Shown here: one piece after another, positions 1 to 8,860 of the stretch
Layout: every line of letters starts with the position of its first letter
Position numbering within the stretch: position 1 is the first letter of the stretch
From: Leptospira koniambonensis
Lineage (GTDB): Bacteria; Spirochaetota; Leptospiria; Leptospirales; Leptospiraceae
Assembly: GCF_004769555.1 (NCBI RefSeq)
Contig: NZ_RQFY01000006.1
Coordinates: 1-64,000, forward strand
Length of the DNA: 64,000 nt
Reading direction: 5' to 3'
Program-made: the position numbers and the translations under genes
The notes under the pieces: generated by a model
Told to the model about the DNA's origin: nothing
Seen by the model: the letters and a program-made list of their open reading frames with translations, nothing else
Database searches by the model: none

Positions 1-2275
1 AGAGTCCGGTGGCGGCAATTACCGCGGAAATCGTTCTGATGGAAATCAAGGCGGCGGATACCAAAACCGTGAAGGCGGCGGTGGTGGATATCGCGGAGGC
101 CAGGGTGGTCAGGGCGGAGGATACCAAGGCGGTCAAGGCGGCGGCGGTGGATATCGCGGAGGCCAGGGTGGTCAGGGCGGAGGATTCCGTGGTGGTCCAG
201 GCGGACAGGGTGGCGGATTCCGTGGTGGTCCAGGTGGCGGCCAGGGCGGTGGATTTCGTGGTGGCCCGGGTGGTCAAGGCGGAGGATTCCGTGGTGGTCC
301 AGGCGGACAGGGTGGCGGATTTAGAGGCGGCCCTGGAGCAGGAACTCCACCTCCAGGTTTAGGACCTGCAGAGGGCGGAAGAGGAGTTCCTTCCGGCAAA
401 AAACGTAATGATAAAGATAGAGGTGGAAGACCAGAGGGATCGGAAGGTTCTGAAAACTCTAGATTCTACAGACAGAATTACAAAAAGCAGAAAGTAAGCG
501 GGCCTACTGGAGTTTCCGTACCAAAAGAGATCACTCTTTTGGAGAATGTCCAAGTAGGAGAACTGGCTAAGAAAATGAATCTTAAGCCAGGAGATGTTAT
601 CGGAAAACTCATGAAAATGGGAATGATGGTGACCATCAATAATATCATCGATGCAGAAACAGCATCCATTCTCGCTGATGAATACGGTTGTAAGGTAAAA
701 GTAGTTTCTCTATATGAAGAAACTCTAATCGACGAAGAAAAAGACAGTCCTGAGGATTATTTCCATAGACCTCCTGTTGTTACCATCATGGGTCACGTCG
801 ACCATGGTAAGACAAGACTATTGGATACAATCCGTAAATCTTCTGTCATCGATACTGAGTCCGGTGGAATTACACAACATATCGGTGCTTACCAGGTAAA
901 AACTTCCAGAGGGGAGATCACCTTCTTGGATACTCCTGGTCACGAAGCATTTACATCTATGAGAGCAAGGGGAGCCAAGGTTACGGATATCGTGATCTTA
1001 GTGGTTGCTGCTGACGACGGAGTGATGCCTCAAACTTTAGAAGCATTATCTCACGCGAAAGATGCAAAAGTCCCTATCATAGTTGCAATCAACAAGGTGG
1101 ATCTACCTGCTGCAAATCCTGATAAGATCATGCAGGAACTCGCTAACCATGGACTTCAATCTGAAGAATGGGGCGGAGACACTATGTATTGCAAGATCTC
1201 TGCGAAAGAAAATATCGGGATAGATAAACTTTTAGAATCAGTACTTCTACAAGCAGAAGTTCTGGATCTGAAAGCGAACCCTAAACGTAGAGCAAAAGGT
1301 ACAATCGTAGAAGCGAAACTGGATCCGGGCCGTGGAGCAGTTGCGACAGTTCTTATCCAAAATGGAACCCTAAGAGTAGGAGATCCGTTTGTAGCCGGCG
1401 TATTCTCTGGTAGAGTTCGTGCGATGTATGATGATTACGGTCATCTGATTAAGGAAGCGGGACCTGCTTTCCCTGTTCAAGTAACTGGACTCGATGGAGT
1501 TCCTGATGCTGGAGCACCTTTCGACTCTGTAGAAGATGAGAAGGAAGCAAGAAACATCTCTCAACACCGTATCGAATTCGAAAGAATTGGAAATGCAGGA
1601 GCTGCAGGTTCTAAAGTCACTCTGGAAAACATGAACGAGTTCATCAAACAGGGTGCACTAAAAGAACTGAAAGTAATTATCAAAGCAGACGTTCGTGGTT
1701 CTGCAGAAGCGATCAAGGAAGCCCTGGAAAAACTTTCTACTTCGGATGTAAAACTGAATGTAATTCAGTCCGGAGCAGGAGCTATCGTGGATATGGACGT
1801 GATGCTTGCATCCGCTTCTAACGCGATCGTGATCGGTTTCCATGTTCGTGCGAATCCTAAAACTATTGCACTCGCCGAGAAAGAAGGCGTTCAGATCAAA
1901 TACTACAACATCATTTATCAGGTTGTGGATGAGATCAAGATGGCGATGGAAGGACTTCTTGAACCAGAGAGGATCGAAGAAGTTATCGGAACTGCAGAGA
2001 TCAGAGAAGTATTCAAAGTTTCCAAGATCGGAAATATCGCGGGTTGTATGGTTACTTCCGGAAAGATCACAAAAGCTTCCGGTATCCGTGTGATCAGCGA
2101 TGGAGTCCAAGTATTCGACGGAAAACTCAAGTCCCTTCGAAGATTCAAAGATGAAGTCAATGAAGTTGTGAATAATTTCGAATGCGGTATCCAGCTCGAA
2201 AACTACAACGACTTTAAATCAGGTGATACGATCGAAGCTTATACAGTCACAGTAGTAAAACGGAAACTGGAGTAG
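1..2275 (+). CDS. infB: Translation initiation factor IF-2 (5' end missing)
   Basis: GTPase that places initiator tRNA on the 30S subunit and promotes subunit joining. The frame is open from base 2 to the TAG at 2273, so the gene starts left of the window. The first ~115 visible codons are a Gly/Arg/Gln-rich tract built on a loose [11 protein letters not shown] unit. Next come a short basic linker and an IF2 N-terminal subdomain (about 539-700). The G domain shows GHVDHGKT (near 790), DTPGHEAF (G3), NKVD (G4) and SAK (G5). Domains II, III and IV follow, ending VVKRKLE. A TTG at 539 could start only an internal form; coding clearly continues upstream. It leads an operon with rbfA 7 nt downstream. 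Family and role are certain; the true start is not visible. Confidence 0.97.
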   Translation, partial: ESGGGNYRGNRSDGNQGGGYQNREGGGGGYRGGQGGQGGGYQGGQGGGGGYRGGQGGQGGGFRGGPGGQGGGFRGGPGGGQGGGFRGGPGGQGGGFRGGPGGQGGGFRGGPGAGTPPPGLGPAEGGRGVPSGKKRNDKDRGGRPEGSEGSENSRFYRQNYKKQKVSGPTGVSVPKEITLLENVQVGELAKKMNLKPGDVIGKLMKMGMMVTINNIIDAETASILADEYGCKVKVVSLYEETLIDEEKDSPEDYFHRPPVVTIMGHVDHGKTRLLDTIRKSSVIDTESGGITQHIGAYQVKTSRGEITFLDTPGHEAFTSMRARGAKVTDIVILVVAADDGVMPQTLEALSHAKDAKVPIIVAINKVDLPAANPDKIMQELANHGLQSEEWGGDTMYCKISAKENIGIDKLLESVLLQAEVLDLKANPKRRAKGTIVEAKLDPGRGAVATVLIQNGTLRVGDPFVAGVFSGRVRAMYDDYGHLIKEAGPAFPVQVTGLDGVPDAGAPFDSVEDEKEARNISQHRIEFERIGNAGAAGSKVTLENMNEFIKQGALKELKVIIKADVRGSAEAIKEALEKLSTSDVKLNVIQSGAGAIVDMDVMLASASNAIVIGFHVRANPKTIALAEKEGVQIKYYNIIYQVVDEIKMAMEGLLEPERIEEVIGTAEIREVFKVSKIGNIAGCMVTSGKITKASGIRVISDGVQVFDGKLKSLRRFKDEVNEVVNNFECGIQLENYNDFKSGDTIEAYTVTVVKRKLE

Positions 2276-2282
2276 TGTTAGA

Positions 2283-2636
2283 GTGAATCCGATCCGTAAA
2301 AGGAAAATCGAAGCGGAGACGGTTCGAACCGTCGCCATGATGATCCTGGCCGGAAAAGTCAAGGACCCTCGGGTCCATATGGTTTCCGTTCACAGATCGG
2401 AACTCTCGGACGATTCCAAAAATCTAAAGGTGTACGTTACGGCTATCGTTACGGACAAAAAAAAGGAAAAATTACTCGCTGGATTAAATAGCGCCGCGGG
2501 TAAATTTGCCGCGACTCTTTCCACAAAACTCAATCTTAGGGCAACACCGAAGATGAGTTTTGTTTGGGACGAAGAATATATCCAAGGTTTAGATGAATCC
2601 CTCCGACTTACGAGAAAACCAACAAATCCGGACTGA
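2283..2636 (+). CDS. rbfA: 30S ribosome-binding factor RbfA
   Basis: Small KH-fold protein that binds immature 30S subunits and helps 16S 5'-end maturation. The 117-residue product starts MNPIRKRKIEAETVRT and contains VTAIVTDKKKEKLL and the family's C-terminal WDEEYIQGLDES. A GTG start at 2283 lies 7 nt after infB. The last 44 bases overlap the annotated start of truB, so the pair is probably translationally coupled. Length and position between infB and truB are typical of the family. Confidence 0.93.
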   Translation: MNPIRKRKIEAETVRTVAMMILAGKVKDPRVHMVSVHRSELSDDSKNLKVYVTAIVTDKKKEKLLAGLNSAAGKFAATLSTKLNLRATPKMSFVWDEEYIQGLDESLRLTRKPTNPD

Positions 2637-3519
2637 ATTCGGATTTTTGCTCTTGGATAAACCGATTGGAATGACTTCTTCCGATCTGGTTTTAAAAGCC
2701 AAAAAGACTCTCGGACTCAAAAAAGTAGGACATACAGGTACCTTAGACAAGGCCGCTTCTGGTTTGATGGTACTACCTGTAGGCACTTCTACAAGTTTCT
2801 CTCAAGTATTTTTAGGAAAAGACAAAGAGTATGAAGCTGATGTACAGTTTGGCTTCTCCACTGACTCTGGAGACAGAGAAGGTTTAGTTGTAGAAGATTG
2901 GGAAACTTCTAAGATCCAAAAATGGTATGAGGAATCCATGCCTAACTTGGAAGAAATTCTTTCTAAGGTTTCCAGTTGGGAAGAGCAAATCGCACCTGAA
3001 GTTTCCGCACTCAAGGTGCAAGGGCAGAGAAGAGCGAAATTGTTTAGAGAAGGGATCTCTGTTCCACCAAGCATTCGTAAGATTAAAATATTTGAATTCA
3101 GTGCTGGAGACTTCTGCCCAGAAGGTTTCAAGTTGAAGACCAGGGTTTCAGGCGGAACTTATATCCGTAAGCTAGTCATGGACATAGCTGCAGAAGTAGG
3201 AATCCCAATGTGTCTTAAGTCCTTGAATAGGACCAAGGTAGGTAAACTCAAACTGGAGCAGGCAGACACCTATGAGGCGCTTCTACTTGGGAAGGCAATT
3301 ATACATCCTCCGGAAGAGATATTGGATATTCCTTCGGTAGAGATCCCGAGCACCGAGGTAAAAGATGTTTTTCACGGGAAAAAGATAAAGCTCGACTGGA
3401 TCCCGGCCCAGGAGTTCCTACTTACCTCTCCGGAAGGAGAGATTTTGGCATATTGCAGAAGAGAGGGACTTCCTGGCAGCCTTTCTTATAAATATTTGAA
3501 GGTCTTTTCTAAAATTTAG
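2593..3519 (+). CDS. truB: tRNA pseudouridine(55) synthase TruB
   Basis: Makes pseudouridine 55 in the T loop of tRNAs. The N-terminal DKPIGMTSSD motif and the catalytic-Asp region VGHTGTLDKAASG are intact, followed by the family's SGGTYIRKLVMD segment. The ATG at 2593 gives 308 residues and a 44-nt overlap with rbfA. A TTG at 2647, just before the conserved DKPIG block, is an alternative start that would remove the overlap with rbfA. The C-terminal ~80 residues are less conserved, as is usual. Operon member between rbfA and rpsO. Confidence 0.94.
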   Translation: MNPSDLRENQQIRTEFGFLLLDKPIGMTSSDLVLKAKKTLGLKKVGHTGTLDKAASGLMVLPVGTSTSFSQVFLGKDKEYEADVQFGFSTDSGDREGLVVEDWETSKIQKWYEESMPNLEEILSKVSSWEEQIAPEVSALKVQGQRRAKLFREGISVPPSIRKIKIFEFSAGDFCPEGFKLKTRVSGGTYIRKLVMDIAAEVGIPMCLKSLNRTKVGKLKLEQADTYEALLLGKAIIHPPEEILDIPSVEIPSTEVKDVFHGKKIKLDWIPAQEFLLTSPEGEILAYCRREGLPGSLSYKYLKVFSKI

Positions 3520-3527
3520 CTTGGACA

Positions 3528-3542
3528 GGGGGTTAGGCCCCC
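3528..3542 (+). other. Small GC hairpin between truB and rpsO
   Basis: GGGGG-TTAGG-CCCCC forms a 5-bp G/C stem in the 51-nt gap before rpsO. It has no following T-run, so it is not a normal intrinsic terminator. It could act as a processing or leader structure in the rpsO-pnp mRNA; that role is inference. Confidence 0.35.
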
Positions 3543-3570
3543 GAAAATTGGCAACAGGTACAATCAAACT

Positions 3571-3837
3571 ATGGTAACTACGGAACAAAAGAAGCAAATT
3601 ATATCTACATTTGCAAAAGGACAGGGGGATACCGGTTCAACGGAAGTACAAATCGCCCTTCTAGACGCTCAGATCAAAGATCTTAACGAGCATTTTAAAA
3701 CTCATAAAAAAGATTTTCATTCTAAAACTGGTCTTCTTAAACTTATCAGCAAGCGTAAAAAGTTACAAGAATATCTAAAACGTACTGATCTAGAACGTTA
3801 TAAAAAACTAATCGAAGCTCTCGGACTCCGCAAGTAA
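3571..3837 (+). CDS. rpsO: 30S ribosomal protein S15
   Basis: Primary 16S rRNA-binding protein of the small-subunit platform, which also forms an intersubunit bridge. The 88 residues match the family length and carry the [13 protein letters not shown] and [16 protein letters not shown] blocks and the C-terminal [12 protein letters not shown]. The ATG at 3571 is the only sensible start. It lies 11 nt before pnp, the classic rpsO-pnp pairing. Confidence 0.97.
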   Translation: MVTTEQKKQIISTFAKGQGDTGSTEVQIALLDAQIKDLNEHFKTHKKDFHSKTGLLKLISKRKKLQEYLKRTDLERYKKLIEALGLRK

Positions 3838-3848
3838 GGAGTCCTCTC

Positions 3849-5936
3849 ATGGCTAAAACTATTAATGGCCAATTTGGCCGTGATTCAATCACTCTCGAAA
3901 CGGGAGACTGGGCGAAGCAAGCCCACGGGTCCGTAGTATATAAAACCGGAAATCTAGTTTTATTAGCGACTGTTTGTGCCGCAGACGAACCTAAAGAAGG
4001 CCAAGACTTCTTTCCACTTACTTGCGAATATTCTGAAAAAGTTTATTCAGTAGGTAGATTCCCCGGTGGATATTTCAAAAGAGAAGCAAAACCTTATGAG
4101 CATGAGGTTTTAAATTCAAGGATCATCGACAGACCGATCCGTCCTCTTTTCCCTGAAGGATATTTCTGCGAAGTTCAATTGCAGGTAACTGTTCTTTCAG
4201 CAGACAACGAAATTTCTACAGCTGGTCACGCGTTAAATGCTGCTTCTGCTGCATTAACGATCTCTAATATTCCTTTTAATGGTCCGATTGCCGGAGCAAG
4301 AGTAGGAAGAATTAACGGAGAACTCGTGATCAATCCTAGTAACAAAGAGATCCTGAATTCTGATCTGGATCTGGTAGTTGCTGGAACTAAAACCCATATC
4401 GTAATGATAGAGGGTGAGGCAAAAGAATTATCCAATTCTGAAATGTTGGAAGCATTAAAGTTTGCTCATCAACATATCGCAAAATTTGTAGAACTTCAAG
4501 AGTCTTGGGCGAAAGAACTCGCCGTAGTCAAAAAAGAAGTTAAACTTAGAGTAAAAGACGAAACTCTTTTAGGCGAAGTTCGTAAATATGCATTCGATAA
4601 GATTTCTTCTGCAAATAAAACTGCAGATAAAACTTCTCGTAATAAAGAAATTTCTAATGCAAACAAAGAAGTTGTAGAACACTTTAAAGAAACCGTAACC
4701 GAATCTGAGAAGATCAAGGACATCAAAAACTTCTTACATGAACTCGAGTATGAGATCGTAAGAGAGCAGGTATTAAAAGAAGGAGTTCGTTTTGACGGTA
4801 GAAAGTTGGACGAGATCCGAAATATCAGCGTAGAGATGAGCCCTCTTCCAGGAGTTCACGGTTCTGCAGTATTTACAAGAGGTCAAACCCAGTCTTTGGG
4901 AACAGTTACTCTTGGAACTGCATCTGACAACCAACGTTATGAAACATTGGAAGGTCAGAAAGAAAAGAACTTCATGCTTCATTATAACTTCCCTGCATTC
5001 TCAGTAGGAGAAGTAAGAAGATCTTCCGGGCCAGGTCGTAGAGAGATCGGTCACGGAAACTTGGCAGAAAGAGCACTTAAACTAGTTCTTCCTAAGCCGG
5101 ATGATTTCCCTTATGTGATCAGAGTTGTATCCGAAATTTTAGAATCCAATGGATCTTCTTCCATGGCTTCCGTATGTTCCGGATCATTGGCTCTAATGGC
5201 AGCGGGTGTTCCTATCAAGTCCGCAGTTTCTGGAATTGCAATGGGATTATTCTCAGACGAATCCGGAAGATTTGCAGTATTATCTGATATCGCGGGATTG
5301 GAAGACCATTTCGGTGATATGGACTGTAAGATTGCAGGAACCAGAAAAGGGATCACTGCATTCCAGATGGACTTAAAAGTAACTGGTGTTGCGTTTAATG
5401 TTCTTGAGGCAGTATTCGCTCAGGCTGAAAAAGCTCGTTTCCATATCTTGGACGTAATGGAAAAATCCATCTCCAAAGCTGCAGATTCGGTTTCTCGTAC
5501 AGCGCCTAAAATTATCGTTAAGTATATACCTAAAGACCGTATTGGGGAACTGATAGGTCCAGGTGGTAAAAATATCCGTGGGATCATCGAAGCATCTGGC
5601 GCGGATATCAATATAGACGATGATGGAAAAGTGACTATCGCGGGAGCTAACCAAGAGCAGGCAGAAAAAGCTGCAGGCATGGTAGAAGGTTTCTTCGCAG
5701 AAGTTGAAGTAGGAAAAATTTACGAAGGCAAAGTAAAACGTATCACCGATTTCGGTGCCTTTGTGGAGATCCTGCCAGGTAAAGAAGGACTTTGCCATAT
5801 TTCCAAATTGGATTCCAAACGTGTGAATTCAGTGAAAGACGTAGTTAAAGAAGGTGAGATCATCCGTGTCCGCGTATTAAACGTGGATAAAACAGGTAAG
5901 ATCGATCTTTCCAGAAGAGACGCTCTCGAAGTTTAG
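3849..5936 (+). CDS. pnp: Polyribonucleotide nucleotidyltransferase (PNPase)
   Basis: Phosphorolytic 3'-5' exoribonuclease and RNA polymerising enzyme of the RNA degradation machinery. The 695-residue protein has two RNase PH domains (about 1-220 and 300-540), the second with [18 protein letters not shown]. An all-helical linker sits between them. A KH domain ([19 protein letters not shown], near 558) and an S1 domain ([17 protein letters not shown], near 635) complete it. Full length. The ATG at 3849 is 11 nt after rpsO, and a perfect hairpin at 5949-5969 follows the gene. Confidence 0.97.
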   Translation: MAKTINGQFGRDSITLETGDWAKQAHGSVVYKTGNLVLLATVCAADEPKEGQDFFPLTCEYSEKVYSVGRFPGGYFKREAKPYEHEVLNSRIIDRPIRPLFPEGYFCEVQLQVTVLSADNEISTAGHALNAASAALTISNIPFNGPIAGARVGRINGELVINPSNKEILNSDLDLVVAGTKTHIVMIEGEAKELSNSEMLEALKFAHQHIAKFVELQESWAKELAVVKKEVKLRVKDETLLGEVRKYAFDKISSANKTADKTSRNKEISNANKEVVEHFKETVTESEKIKDIKNFLHELEYEIVREQVLKEGVRFDGRKLDEIRNISVEMSPLPGVHGSAVFTRGQTQSLGTVTLGTASDNQRYETLEGQKEKNFMLHYNFPAFSVGEVRRSSGPGRREIGHGNLAERALKLVLPKPDDFPYVIRVVSEILESNGSSSMASVCSGSLALMAAGVPIKSAVSGIAMGLFSDESGRFAVLSDIAGLEDHFGDMDCKIAGTRKGITAFQMDLKVTGVAFNVLEAVFAQAEKARFHILDVMEKSISKAADSVSRTAPKIIVKYIPKDRIGELIGPGGKNIRGIIEASGADINIDDDGKVTIAGANQEQAEKAAGMVEGFFAEVEVGKIYEGKVKRITDFGAFVEILPGKEGLCHISKLDSKRVNSVKDVVKEGEIIRVRVLNVDKTGKIDLSRRDALEV

Positions 5937-5948
5937 AAACAAATAAGA

Positions 5949-5969
5949 CCGGCGAAATTTTTTCGCCGG
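5949..5969 (+). terminator. Stem-loop after pnp, without U-tract
   Basis: CCGGCGAAA-TTT-TTTCGCCGG is a perfect 9-bp stem with a 3-nt loop, 13 nt after the pnp stop. The bases that follow (GTGTCCGCC) are not T-rich, so it may be a weak or Rho-assisted terminator, or a 3'-end protection hairpin. The likely TTG start of the next gene is only 10 nt downstream. Confidence 0.5.
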
Positions 5970-5979
5970 GTGTCCGCCA

Positions 5980-7272
5980 TTGCTTTTTCTAGAAGAAAAA
6001 AATCATAAAATAACATTAGGGAACGGACTTGTAGTCTTGTTCCAAAGAGCTCCTTATTCAGTAAGTGTGTCTATGGGAGTGTATGTAAAAGTGGGATCCA
6101 GGTCTGAAACTTTGGAAAACGCTGGTTACTGCCATTTCCTAGAACATATGCTTTTCAAAGACACTGAAAAGCGAACTGCAAAACAACAAGCAGAAGATTG
6201 GGAAAGAGTAGGAGCTTACTCTAACGCAGCCACTTCCAGAGAATACACTTACTTTCATGCAACCTTAGCTTCCAGAGATCTGGAACTCGGACTGGAATTG
6301 CTTTCAGAAATGATGTTCCAACCTTTATTCAGGGACCAAGATATCCGTACAGAAGCGGAAGTTGTCTTGGAAGAGATGAAAGGTTATGAAGATTCTCCAG
6401 AAGACGCCATCCACGATTTTTATTATAATAATCTATTCAGGGAAAATTCTCTAGGAAGAGATATTATAGGGACTGAAGCCTCAATCAGAGGGGTAACTCC
6501 TTCTAGTCTTAGGAATTTTTACGAAACCTATTATCATCCAGAGAATATGATACTTTCTCTTTCCGGAAATTATGAGCCAGAGTTTGTATTCGATCTAATT
6601 TCTAAATACTTCTCCCATTCAGTCAAAAAGGGAAAAGAAGGCACATTCGAAACTCCTAAAAAGGAATTCGGATATTTCCGCAAAGGGAATAAGGAAACAG
6701 AACAGGCCTATTTTATTTTAGGCGCAGAAGGTTTTCCTCGTAATTTCCACGATGCTACAAGGCTTTCTCTTCTCACACATGTTTTAGGCGGGGGAATGTC
6801 TTCTCGTTTATTCCAAAAAGTCAGAGAAGAAAAAGGACTTTGTTATCATATCACTAGTTATCCTTCTTCTTATCGTGATGTAGGGATCAATTCAATTGTA
6901 TGTTCTACTTCCAAAGAAAGATTTGCAGAAAGTCTGGAATTGATCTTAGAAGAATTAAAACTTTTCGTAGATAAGGGAGTTACTTCCCAAGAGTTGAAAG
7001 ACGCTAAAACAAACCACGAAGGAAGCCTTTCCATCGGTTACGAGCATACTGAAAGTAGAATGAATAATATCGCTTTCCAAGAGTTGTATTACGGAAAATA
7101 TAATTCTTTAGAAAATAGGATCAAAGAGATCCATTCAGTAACGGAAGAAGAGATAAATCAAACTGTCCGAAAAATATTCGCACTTCCAGAGTTACATCTT
7201 TCTGTTTTGGCAAAATTAAAAACGAAAGAAGAACAAAAAATTAAATCCATTTTCGGATCTTATTCCTACTAA
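5980..7272 (+). CDS. M16 family zinc metallopeptidase (processing-peptidase-like)
   Basis: A 430-residue insulinase-family protease. The inverted zinc motif HxxEH is present as HFLEHMLFKD, and the distal Glu lies in the EAEVVLEEMKGYEDSPEDA segment. A second, non-catalytic half contains LGGGMSSRLFQKVREEKGLCY, the usual M16 C-terminal signature. This is the single-polypeptide bacterial form that commonly lies near pnp and dut. The substrate is unknown. The start is the TTG at 5980; no ATG is available before the conserved region and the ribosome-binding site is weak. dut begins 1 nt after the stop. Confidence 0.92.
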   Translation: MLFLEEKNHKITLGNGLVVLFQRAPYSVSVSMGVYVKVGSRSETLENAGYCHFLEHMLFKDTEKRTAKQQAEDWERVGAYSNAATSREYTYFHATLASRDLELGLELLSEMMFQPLFRDQDIRTEAEVVLEEMKGYEDSPEDAIHDFYYNNLFRENSLGRDIIGTEASIRGVTPSSLRNFYETYYHPENMILSLSGNYEPEFVFDLISKYFSHSVKKGKEGTFETPKKEFGYFRKGNKETEQAYFILGAEGFPRNFHDATRLSLLTHVLGGGMSSRLFQKVREEKGLCYHITSYPSSYRDVGINSIVCSTSKERFAESLELILEELKLFVDKGVTSQELKDAKTNHEGSLSIGYEHTESRMNNIAFQELYYGKYNSLENRIKEIHSVTEEEINQTVRKIFALPELHLSVLAKLKTKEEQKIKSIFGSYSY

Positions 7273-7273
7273 T

Positions 7274-7708
7274 ATGAAAATCCCAGTTAAAAAATTAAAA
7301 GAAAAGGCTCTTCTTCCTGAGATCAAAACTTCAGGTTCTGCAGGTTATGATATTGCTTCTTGTTTGGATTCCACTCTGACATTACCTGTTGGAGAAGTTG
7401 TTTTAGTTCCTACAGGACTTTCTTTTGCGATCCCAGAAGGATTTCATTTTGAGATCAGGCCTCGCTCCGGATTTTCTACTAAATTTAAGATCCTAATTCC
7501 GAATACTCCAGGCACAATCGATTCAGACTATCGAGGAGAATTGATGGTGCCACTTCTCAACCTGGGAAAAGAACCTTATCTTTTAGAAGATAAAACTAGG
7601 ATCGCTCAACTTTTGATCCGCCGCACCTGGCATACTGATTGGGAAATTGTGACGGAACTGCCTGAATCCGAAAGAGGAGTAGGCGGCTTCGGTAGTACCG
7701 GTTTCTGA
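7274..7708 (+). CDS. dut: dUTP diphosphatase
   Basis: Hydrolyses dUTP to dUMP, keeping uracil out of DNA and supplying the dTMP precursor. All five trimeric dUTPase motifs are visible in 144 residues: AGYDIAS, RPRSGFS, PGTIDSDYRGEL, RIAQLLI and the C-terminal RGVGGFGSTGF. The ATG at 7274 is 1 nt after the upstream peptidase stop, so the two are co-transcribed. The stop is immediately followed by an intergenic CGCAGAG repeat. Confidence 0.96.
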   Translation: MKIPVKKLKEKALLPEIKTSGSAGYDIASCLDSTLTLPVGEVVLVPTGLSFAIPEGFHFEIRPRSGFSTKFKILIPNTPGTIDSDYRGELMVPLLNLGKEPYLLEDKTRIAQLLIRRTWHTDWEIVTELPESERGVGGFGSTGF

Positions 7709-7812
7709 GACGCAGAGAGAAAAGATTGGGGATTTGTATTCACAAAAACTCTGCGCCTTCGCAGCTCTGCGTGCCAGTCCTAACACCGTGTCTTTCTTTG
7801 TCTTAGCGTCTC
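7706..7812. repeat. Intergenic CGCAGAG-type repeat, copy A
   Basis: GAGACGCAGAGAG directly follows the dut stop. The inverse forms CTCTGCGCCTTCGCAGCTCTGCGTG (7750-7774) and TTAGCGTCTCTTA (7803-7815) follow. The arms are imperfect inverted repeats made of degenerate 8-10-nt CGCAGAG words. Similar patches lie near 8571, 8731, 23341, 27512, 56852 and 61456. Confidence 0.6.
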
Positions 7813-8232
7813 TTATTTAAAAACTTCTATCTTTAACTTCTTAGCTATGGCTGAAATTTTTTCGTCTAGAGTTGCTATACCAGCGCCCTTGCGGATACAA
7901 AGTTCCAGATACGCAGCATCGTAAGAAGAAAGTTCATGATTCAATGCTAGTTCTTGGATATGGCGGAACACTTCGAAAGATAAATTGATATCGAATTCGA
8001 TAGGAAGAGATTCGAAAATAGAAACGATCTGTTTTCCTTGGAGATCGGTTAGTCTTTTTCGTCTTTTGGAAACAAGTATTACGTTATTAAACTCATACCA
8101 CCAAAGACTTGGGACGACCGCTCGGATTGACTTGCCGATCAATTGAAGGAATTGATCGGCTTTAGGGGATTTTTCATCCGGTAAAAAACTCGCTGCTGCT
8201 AAGGAACAATCCAAAACCCAGAGTTTTACCAT
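7813..8232 (-). CDS. VapC-like PIN-domain toxin
   Basis: Putative endoribonuclease toxin of a type II toxin-antitoxin pair. The 139 residues have the PIN layout: first acidic site in VLDCSLAAASFLPDE, a middle Glu/Asp-bearing region (YEFNNVI), SSYDAAYLELCIRKG and a final TLDEKI Asp. The ATG at 8232 overlaps the end of the antitoxin gene by 7 nt, the usual vapBC coupling. The likely target is a tRNA or rRNA, but it cannot be read from sequence. The gene is intact and sits between two intergenic repeats. Confidence 0.88.
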   Translation of the reverse strand: MVKLWVLDCSLAAASFLPDEKSPKADQFLQLIGKSIRAVVPSLWWYEFNNVILVSKRRKRLTDLQGKQIVSIFESLPIEFDINLSFEVFRHIQELALNHELSSYDAAYLELCIRKGAGIATLDEKISAIAKKLKIEVFK

Positions 8233-8465
8233 TTGCGGCCTTCGTTGATAAATTCTTTAATATTTACCTTCGAAGAAATGCTGGCTCTGATCTTTTTTAA
8301 AGTGTTAAGTCCCTCTTTGGAATCGAATTCGATCTCTTCCGAAAATGGAACGAGTTTAGCGATCGGTTTTCCTCTATGTGTGATCACAAAAACCTCTCCT
8401 GATTGTACTTTTTTGAGTAATTCCGATAAATGGGTCTTCGCCTGGAAGGCGGAAACCGATTCCAT
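8226..8465 (-). CDS. Phd/YefM-type antitoxin of the VapBC pair
   Basis: DNA-binding antitoxin expected to neutralise the adjacent PIN toxin and repress its own operon. The 79-residue form starts MESVSAFQAKTHLSELL, the canonical Phd/YefM N-terminus, followed by VITHRGKPIAKLVPF. The C-terminal part should wrap the toxin. I chose the ATG at 8465 because the family starts right at this motif. An ATG at 8477 and a GTG at 8486 give 4 or 7 extra residues. A 7-bp inverted repeat directly upstream of the chosen start is a likely autoregulatory operator. It overlaps vapC by 7 nt. Confidence 0.88.
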   Translation of the reverse strand: MESVSAFQAKTHLSELLKKVQSGEVFVITHRGKPIAKLVPFSEEIEFDSKEGLNTLKKIRASISSKVNIKEFINEGRKW

Positions 8466-8485
8466 GTTTACGTTCATAGTAAACA
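8465..8485 (-). promoter_or_regulatory. Candidate VapBC operator (inverted repeat)
   Basis: TGTTTAC-GTTCATA-GTAAACA on the plus strand is a perfect 7-bp inverted repeat with a 7-nt spacer. It abuts and slightly overlaps the chosen antitoxin start codon. Phd/YefM antitoxins bind short palindromes at their own promoters, so autoregulation is the natural reading. Confidence 0.5.
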
Positions 8486-8570
8486 CTAGTCTATTAACTG
8501 GTTGATTTAAATTTTCAAGAAAAAAACCGAAAGATGCCCGGAAAACTCATTCCTGCGGGGAGGAGAGGTT

Positions 8571-8830
8571 TACCACGCGAAGCCGCGAAGCTAAAAAGAG
8601 CCTTTTGTTGACCTAGTCCGAGGATCTTCTTTTCTTGGCCCCTTTGCGTGAAAATTTGTAAATTTTACAAAATCGACAGACCAAACTATGTAAGGAAAAG
8701 AATTTATAATAAAAATCCCTGAATTATACCCCTCTGTGACTTCGTGTCTGCTGTGTGCCAGAAACTCCGTGTTCTCCGTGGACTCTATGCGAACTCTATG
8801 ACCCTTTTTCCACATTTTGTCTCTTTTCAG
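8571..8830. repeat. Intergenic repeat patch, copy B, and leader before ftsK
   Basis: This lies in the ~395-nt gap between the antitoxin start and ftsK. It holds CACGCGAAGCCGCGAAGC (8574-8591) and a CTCTGTGACTTCGTGTC... to CTCCGTGTTCTCCGTGG segment (8732-8781), which is the inverse of a CACGGAGAACACGGAG-type repeat. Between them is a perfect 17-bp AT palindrome (8657-8673). A weak promoter-like TTTACA-N17-TATGTA (8666-8694) could serve ftsK. No gene is supported here; open frames through it are repeat-driven. Confidence 0.5.
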
Positions 8831-8860
8831 ATTTCGGTTTTTTGCCGATTCTTAGGAGGT

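Noticed and set aside
9..362. Open frame of 117 residues rich in Ala/Val/Asp
   Set aside because: It is a shifted reading of the periodic Gly-rich infB tract; the infB frame is open through the whole stretch to the left edge.
8657..8673. LexA/SOS box upstream of ftsK
   Set aside because: The TTTG...CAAA spacing is 9 nt, not the short spacing I recall for Leptospira LexA sites (TTTG-N5-CAAA).
8591..8815. Minus-strand open frame of 74 residues in the gap before ftsK
   Set aside because: It lies across repeat patches and the presumed ftsK leader, with no family resemblance or ribosome site.
8744..8860. In-frame N-terminal extension of FtsK by 39 residues
   Set aside because: It translates CTCCGTGTTCTCCGTGG-type repeat DNA and precedes a purine-rich ribosome site; not protein-like.
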